This document shows positions 60,892 to 64,000 of a stretch of DNA of 64,000 bases, piece after piece. Below the pieces are notes generated by a model. The model did not search any database. It was given only the letters and a program-made list of their open reading frames with translations, and was not told where the DNA came from. Every line of letters starts with the position of its first letter. Within the stretch, counting starts at the first letter, position 1. The stretch is taken from positions 2,108,001 to 2,172,000 of the forward strand of contig OZ252093.1 of the NCBI GenBank assembly GCA_965248175.1, written 5' to 3'. The position numbers were made by a program, and so were the translations under genes. Source of the stretch: VXPQ01 sp965248175 (GTDB lineage Bacteria; Bacteroidota; Rhodothermia; Rhodothermales; VXPQ01).

Positions 60892-63800
60892 ATGCTCAGG
60901 AGATACGCTTCTTCGCTTCTCGTCCTTGGAGGTTTGCTTCTCTCCCCAGGCCTCGTCCATGCGCAGACGGGTAAGATAGCAGGTACCGTCACCGACGCGG
61001 TCACGGGAGAACCCTTGCCCGGAGCAAATGTGGTGATCGAGGGCACTCGGTTGGGGGCTTCCGCCGACGCCGAGGGCAACTACTTCATTTTGCAGGCGTC
61101 CCCGGGCATGCATGTCGTACGGGCGACCATGATCGGTTTCGCACCGGTGACGCAGACCGACGTGCGGGTCTACATCGATCAGACGGCCCCGCTGAACTTT
61201 TCGCTTTCCTCCTCTACGCTGCAAGCAGACGAGGTGGTGGTGGTCGCGGAGCGTCCGCCTGTCGAGGTGGACCTCACGGGCAGCAAACAGCGCATGAGCG
61301 GTGAGGAGCTTGAAAACAGTTGGGTGAAGACGCTTTCCGAGGCGCTTCTGATTCAGACGGGAACGAACATCCACGGCGGCATTCGTGGGGGCTTCGGACT
61401 CGAGGACAGCTATTATATGGATGGGCTCAGCCTGCGCGACAATGTTTCAGGGGGCAATTTTGCGGGCATCAACACCACGGCCATCGCGGAACTGGAGGTC
61501 CTTACCGGTGGCTGGAACGCAGAGTACGGGCGCGCGATGGGTTCGGTAATCAACATCGTCACGCGTTCTTCTTCAGACCGCATTCGCGGCACGGTGCGTT
61601 CCCGATATCGCCCCTCGGGACAATATCATTGGGGTCCGAACATTTACGACAAAGACAATTATGAATGGAGGGTGATGGCCACGCTCGACTACTGGACCGA
61701 GCACAACGGGGGAGGCGCCTGGGCCACGCGAACCCCACAGGAGCGCCTCGATGCGTGGACGAATTTCATCACAGGGGATCTTTTCGGGGACGTTTCGCGG
61801 CGCATGCAGGAGTATGCCCAGCGCTCGACCTGGGAGGGCGAGGGAACGTTCTATGGGCCGATCACGGAAAACCTGGGGTTTCTTGCTTCGGGGAAGTACG
61901 TGCGACGCGCCCCGAATTTCCCGGCTTTTCTGGAGTATTCTCAGGATTGGAATTACCAGGGTAAGGTGCATTACCGTCTCGGCTCCCGAAACCGGTTTCA
62001 GCTTTCGGGCCTTTACCAGGGTTTCGACAACACGGAGAGCCCGCGGTTGAGCTACTGGTCCAGTGAAGATGCGTTCGTTTCGGGGTTCTGGGGTCCTCCG
62101 CCGTACTACCACTCCGGTTATTCCACGTTCAAGTACTGGCCCTACGGCACCTCGAACATCTTTCAGGTTCCGACGCCGCCGGAATACATGCGGATGCGGA
62201 GTGGACAACTGGCCTGGACGCACGTATTCAATCCTTCATCTTTTCTTGACGCTCAGGTGAGTTACACCACTATGCGTCTGGATCGGCACAACTTCGGCCA
62301 GCTCGAGGACAGCGACATCTATGATCCTGAGTCAGAAGAGTTTGGCACCCACTGGGACGAGACAATGATCCCGGGCAATCCGCTGTTTTTGCTGCCCCCC
62401 ATTTTCCACCGCCGACACCCGGGCATTTTTCAACTCAAGGTGCGCTCGCAAGCCGCTGTAGCCAAGGTGGACTACACGAATCAGGTAAGCCAGGAGGTTC
62501 AATTAAAGGCTGGCGCGTTCTTCTCCCCACAGTACGTGTCGAAGACCTTCAAGGCCGGCGCCATGCCGGGCGCCGTCTATTCCAATTTGGCGACGAAGCC
62601 CGATTTTAATCCGTGGGACGCGGCGGCCTACGTGCAGGGCAAGGTGGAGTTGAACGGCATGGTGGTCAACGCGGGGCTGCGTTTCGACGCCTTCGACGCG
62701 AACACGAAAGTGGCGCCCTCGATATTCGATCCGGGTGTGTTCGACGAGGCCGCCGTGGTCACCTACGATGCGGAAACGCACGGCGTGAAAACCAGTCCTC
62801 GGGCCGTGCTTTCACCACGTTTCGGCATATCCCATCCGATCACGGAGCTGACCGTGCTGCACTTCTCCTACGGTCACTTCAACCAGCGTCCGGCGTGGCA
62901 ACTGATCGGTGGCGGCCCGACGATCTTTCACATCACGTCCAGTTCGGAAGGCAGTCCGGATGCTTCACCTGCGGATGCGTTCGGGTTCTATCACCCCAAC
63001 ACCAACACGGCCAACCCGGAGCTCACCTTCGAGAAGGTCATTCAGTACGAGATTGGCTTCGACCAGCATATTCCCCGGTTGGCTCATCTCGACCTGACCG
63101 CCTACTACAAGGACGGCAAGAGTCTGACTTCTCTCGGAGTGAGCCAGGGGCGGGTCGATTTCGTGGGATTCGGAGCGGGCGGCAACCTTTTCGGTCTCGG
63201 AGGTTCGGTGAACACCCAGGTGTATACCGACCCGGTGGCCACCCTTGGGTTCGCGCCGGGAGGCGGCCGTAGCCGAGTAACGACCAACGGCGGCTTCGTC
63301 GATGTGAGAGGCCTCGAAGCTTCCATCGAGACGCTCTTTTTGCGGAACGCAAGCCTGAAGCTTGTTTTCAACCGCTCTTTCGTGCGCTCCGGCCAGTACG
63401 GTTTCTCACAGATATTCGTCGAGGAGAATGGCGAGCCCGTACGGCCAAACCGGTTGCACGGCGTGAGCCTGAGAGACCGGGGGAGCTCCGGGCAGAACAA
63501 CGACCAATGGAACCCGACTACGAGCTTCAAGGCGATCCTGAACCTGTTCTCGCCGGAACAGTTTGGCCCTGACCTTGGAAGTTTTTACCCGTTGGGCGGC
63601 TGGCACGTGAACCTCTACTACAACTTCGCCAGCGGCCACCGCTACACCTATCACTCCCCAGGAGATTTCTCGACCGAGCCCAATAACAAGCGGTGGAAAC
63701 CCTACCACAACACAAACCTGCGTATCTCGAAAACCGTCGGTCTGGTTCGCTCTTCGGAGATTGAGTTCAGTGTAGACGTTCACAACGTGCTCAATACCAA

Positions 63801-63960
63801 CCGCCTACGGTTCCCCACCACACAGGATGCCTTGGTCTCTTACCACGAGCAAGACCAACTCCCGGTGAATCCAACAACGGGAGAAGAGAGCGTATGGGAC
63901 TGGTACGACCTCGTCCAGCTTCCCCGGCAGATCTTTTTCGGGGTACAATTGAACTTTTAA
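60892..63960 (+). CDS. TonB-dependent receptor with CarboxypepD_reg domain
   Basis: 1022 residues from ATG 60892; ATG 60865 would add nine residues. The signal peptide (LRRYASSLLVLGGLLLSPGLVHAQ) is followed by a CarboxypepD_reg domain (IAGTVTDAVTGEPLPGANVVIEGT), a plug (LSEALLIQTGTNIHGGIRGG; IAELEVLTGGWNAEYGRAMGSVINI) and a 22-strand-type barrel ending IFFGVQLNF. No SusD partner is in the window (the downstream side is cut off). The ligand is unknown. Confidence 0.93.
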   Translation: MLRRYASSLLVLGGLLLSPGLVHAQTGKIAGTVTDAVTGEPLPGANVVIEGTRLGASADAEGNYFILQASPGMHVVRATMIGFAPVTQTDVRVYIDQTAPLNFSLSSSTLQADEVVVVAERPPVEVDLTGSKQRMSGEELENSWVKTLSEALLIQTGTNIHGGIRGGFGLEDSYYMDGLSLRDNVSGGNFAGINTTAIAELEVLTGGWNAEYGRAMGSVINIVTRSSSDRIRGTVRSRYRPSGQYHWGPNIYDKDNYEWRVMATLDYWTEHNGGGAWATRTPQERLDAWTNFITGDLFGDVSRRMQEYAQRSTWEGEGTFYGPITENLGFLASGKYVRRAPNFPAFLEYSQDWNYQGKVHYRLGSRNRFQLSGLYQGFDNTESPRLSYWSSEDAFVSGFWGPPPYYHSGYSTFKYWPYGTSNIFQVPTPPEYMRMRSGQLAWTHVFNPSSFLDAQVSYTTMRLDRHNFGQLEDSDIYDPESEEFGTHWDETMIPGNPLFLLPPIFHRRHPGIFQLKVRSQAAVAKVDYTNQVSQEVQLKAGAFFSPQYVSKTFKAGAMPGAVYSNLATKPDFNPWDAAAYVQGKVELNGMVVNAGLRFDAFDANTKVAPSIFDPGVFDEAAVVTYDAETHGVKTSPRAVLSPRFGISHPITELTVLHFSYGHFNQRPAWQLIGGGPTIFHITSSSEGSPDASPADAFGFYHPNTNTANPELTFEKVIQYEIGFDQHIPRLAHLDLTAYYKDGKSLTSLGVSQGRVDFVGFGAGGNLFGLGGSVNTQVYTDPVATLGFAPGGGRSRVTTNGGFVDVRGLEASIETLFLRNASLKLVFNRSFVRSGQYGFSQIFVEENGEPVRPNRLHGVSLRDRGSSGQNNDQWNPTTSFKAILNLFSPEQFGPDLGSFYPLGGWHVNLYYNFASGHRYTYHSPGDFSTEPNNKRWKPYHNTNLRISKTVGLVRSSEIEFSVDVHNVLNTNRLRFPTTQDALVSYHEQDQLPVNPTTGEESVWDWYDLVQLPRQIFFGVQLNF

Positions 63961-64000
63961 TCGCCCAGGAAGCAAGTTTTTTCCAGCCTAACCGGAGCCC

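Overview
The window looks like a chromosomal segment of a Rhodothermales-type bacterium (Rhodothermota/Bacteroidota side). This is inferred from gene content: CarboxypepD_reg/DUF5686 outer-membrane proteins, TonB-dependent receptors ending in an aromatic residue, a type IX secretion C-terminal signal, fused E1 alpha/beta 2-oxoacid dehydrogenase, and start codons (adk, tpiA, folB, the NSS transporter) without a clear Shine-Dalgarno. The DNA is fairly GC-rich except for two AT-rich islets (about 22.56-23.28 kb and 39.62-39.73 kb). No tRNA, rRNA or CRISPR array was seen.

Layout. 1-8 kb: the tail of a YifB/ComM-type ATPase, then three tandem paralogous DUF5686 proteins on the minus strand. 8-15.3 kb: a minus-strand envelope operon (TPR protein, beta-barrel, HU, membrane HU-SPOR fusion, ExbB, ExbD). 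15.5-19 kb: a small membrane protein, a seven-haem TPR cytochrome lipoprotein and a one-haem P460-like lipoprotein. 19-22.3 kb: folB, a glutamine amidotransferase, maf and lnt. 22.3-23.5 kb: a decayed islet with an IS3 scrap, a probably frameshifted outer-membrane protein and an orphan T9SS tail. 23.5-32.5 kb: NSS transporter, LuxE/LuxC pair, Nfu-N protein, two membrane-anchored proteins, then adk, a polyprenyl synthase, ptsH and ptsI. 32.6-37.75 kb: a protease/propeller/barrel protein, a BamB-like lipoprotein and a PEGA-like protein.

37.8-41.4 kb is a nested mobile-element island. A TonB C-terminal fragment is cut by an IS3 scrap. Beside it lie a 25-bp inverted repeat enclosing a complete IS3 element and a possibly structured RNA, and then a complete IS1595-type element. 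The latter has 23-bp inverted repeats and an 8-bp target duplication, and it carries a methyltransferase fragment behind a (CA)15 tract. 41.5-47.9 kb is one giant Ig-like repeat protein now split by two single-T insertions.

48-57 kb: a UbiA-type prenyltransferase, a TonB receptor, a small barrel, a Wzi-like protein, a polyprenyl-phosphate sugar transferase and fused E1 dehydrogenase followed by seven short tandem repeats. 57-64 kb: bcp, a small lipoprotein, gatB with an unusual in-frame insert, tpiA, and a large TonB-dependent receptor with a strong promoter and a duplicated upstream motif.

The strongest items for follow-up are the nested mobile island (RNA candidate, phase-variable-looking methyltransferase passenger), the gatB insert resembling the neighbouring lipoprotein leader, the split repeat protein, and the HU/HU-SPOR/ExbBD operon.
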